Below are positions 63,391 to 64,000 of a stretch of DNA of 64,000 bases, one piece after another. Both the position numbers and the translations under genes were made by a program. Numbering within the stretch: the first letter of the stretch is position 1; each line of letters opens with the position of its first letter. The notes beneath the pieces were generated by a model. It was not told the origin of the DNA and did no database searches. It saw nothing but the letters and a program-made list of their open reading frames with translations. Source of the DNA: Opacimonas sp040514355 (GTDB taxonomy: Bacteria > Pseudomonadota > Gammaproteobacteria > Enterobacterales > Alteromonadaceae); contig JBEVCF010000090.1 in NCBI GenBank assembly GCA_040514355.1, positions 1-64,000 of the forward strand. The letters are read 5' to 3'.

Positions 63391-64000
63391 ATGAGTAGTA
63401 AATTTCACGCCGAAGTTGAGGCGCACCAGCAAAAACTGCGTAAGACTGCCGGTATTATCAGTGGTGTGTGCATTGCGCTCGTCCTTGTTGTTAGCGCAGT
63501 CTATTGGTGGCCTGAGTCAGCCTTTACCAACCAAGATATGACGGTAGAGTCGCAGGATATTGCACCCTCTTCACTAGCCTCATCAGCGCCTTTAGTGAGG
63601 TCTCAAGTTGCACAACCGTCAAACCAGACGCGTCTGGCTTTACAAGGGCGCTTGGCGGAACTTGATACGGCGTTGCAAGCCCAACGCACCGAACCAGGCT
63701 TACAAACCTTCGGCGCAGAAGCGTTGGCTGAATTTGGTCTGACTCTCGACAAGGCTTATGCTGCTTATGCTATGGGAGAGTATGAGCAAACTGATTTGCT
63801 GTTGTCTGCGTTAGAGATTGAAATGCCAGCTTTGCAACTGAGCTGGCAAGAAACGTATCAAGCACGGCATGAAGCCGCCATAGCAGAATATCAAGAGGCA
63901 CTTGTGCCCGACAATTTACACGCGACACGCAATATCACACAAGCGCGTTTATACAATCAACAAACGCTTGATTTAGCCCCTAATTATCCAGCAGCTCTGC
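63391..64000 (+). CDS. Membrane-anchored protein, truncated by the window end
   Basis: The frame opens with an ATG directly after the lipoprotein stop (TAG-ATG) and stays open to the last base, giving at least 203 residues. A short basic N-terminus (HQQKLRKT) precedes one transmembrane helix (about residues 20-41, ISGVCIALVLVVSAVYWW). The rest is predicted to lie in the periplasm and is helical and Gln/Ala/Leu-rich, like a TPR or coiled-coil region (LALQGRLAELDTALQAQRT; YAAYAMGEYEQTDLLLSAL). The C-terminal part, which may hold the catalytic or binding domain, is outside the window. It is surely coupled to the gene before it. Confidence 0.8.
   Translation, partial: MSSKFHAEVEAHQQKLRKTAGIISGVCIALVLVVSAVYWWPESAFTNQDMTVESQDIAPSSLASSAPLVRSQVAQPSNQTRLALQGRLAELDTALQAQRTEPGLQTFGAEALAEFGLTLDKAYAAYAMGEYEQTDLLLSALEIEMPALQLSWQETYQARHEAAIAEYQEALVPDNLHATRNITQARLYNQQTLDLAPNYPAAL

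Noticed and set aside
1..64000. Mobile elements, prophage, CRISPR array, tRNA or rRNA genes
   Set aside because: No transposase, integrase, regularly spaced repeats or RNA-gene sequences were recognised on either strand.

Overview
The window reads as chromosomal DNA of a marine Gram-negative gammaproteobacterium, most likely of the Alteromonadales. This is inferred from the gene content: a proteobacterial dedicated sortase (Pds) locus, TamAB, LPS genes (lpxL, hldE), DUF3081- and DUF3718-type small proteins, a TonB receptor and moderate GC. I see no tRNA, rRNA, insertion sequence, prophage or CRISPR array. Two 10-N runs (43913-43922 and 63078-63087) are assembly gaps lying inside genes.

Layout. 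0.1-4.7 kb: glycine cleavage operon gcvT-gcvH-gcvP with a terminator. 4.7-7.3 kb: a TonB-dependent receptor (minus strand) with overlapping inverted repeats directly before its start codon. 7.6-9.2 kb: a 5'-nucleotidase-type lipoprotein. 9.3-15.9 kb: a complete Pds locus. The minus-strand operon pdsO, VIT/vWA sortase target, sortase is divergent from the two-component pair pdsR-pdsS. 16.0-22.6 kb: a Cu(I)/Ag(I) export operon, made of a small Met/Cys-rich secreted protein, cusC, cusB with a fused CusF-like domain, and cusA. 22.5-26.0 kb: yjbQ, a DUF3718-type protein, a histone-deacetylase-family enzyme and purT. 26.0-36.8 kb: a seven-gene minus-strand run comprising acyl-CoA dehydrogenase, APH-like kinase, SDR, BASS transporter, serine hydrolase, tamA and tamB. 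37-40 kb: tdk and a FadE-type dehydrogenase. 40.2-43.6 kb: a DUF3081-type protein and a multi-PAS hybrid kinase. 43.7-49.3 kb: lpxL, glnE, a GIY-YIG protein and hldE. 49.4-54.9 kb: a metzincin-type protease, a DMT exporter and an MsbA-like ABC exporter. 54.9-61.3 kb: a PQQ operon, pqqABCDE plus a short M16 peptidase, preceded by an M17 aminopeptidase. 61.5-64.0 kb: an unrecognised cluster of three envelope proteins, the last cut by the window end.

How the parts work together. Many genes serve the envelope: TamAB, LpxL and HldE in outer-membrane and LPS assembly, the Pds locus in anchoring or processing a surface or periplasmic vWA protein, CusCBA in metal export, and the right-edge cluster. 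Central metabolism is represented by one-carbon metabolism (gcvTHP, purT), nitrogen control (glnE), fatty-acid oxidation (fadE and the acyl-CoA dehydrogenase/kinase/SDR group) and PQQ cofactor synthesis. The most unusual items are the Pds locus, whose target lacks a canonical LPXTG; the CusB-CusF fusion, in which the Cu-capping Trp is replaced by Met; the PQQ locus flanked by two peptidase families; and the right-edge cluster with a 17-bp tandem repeat in its upstream region.
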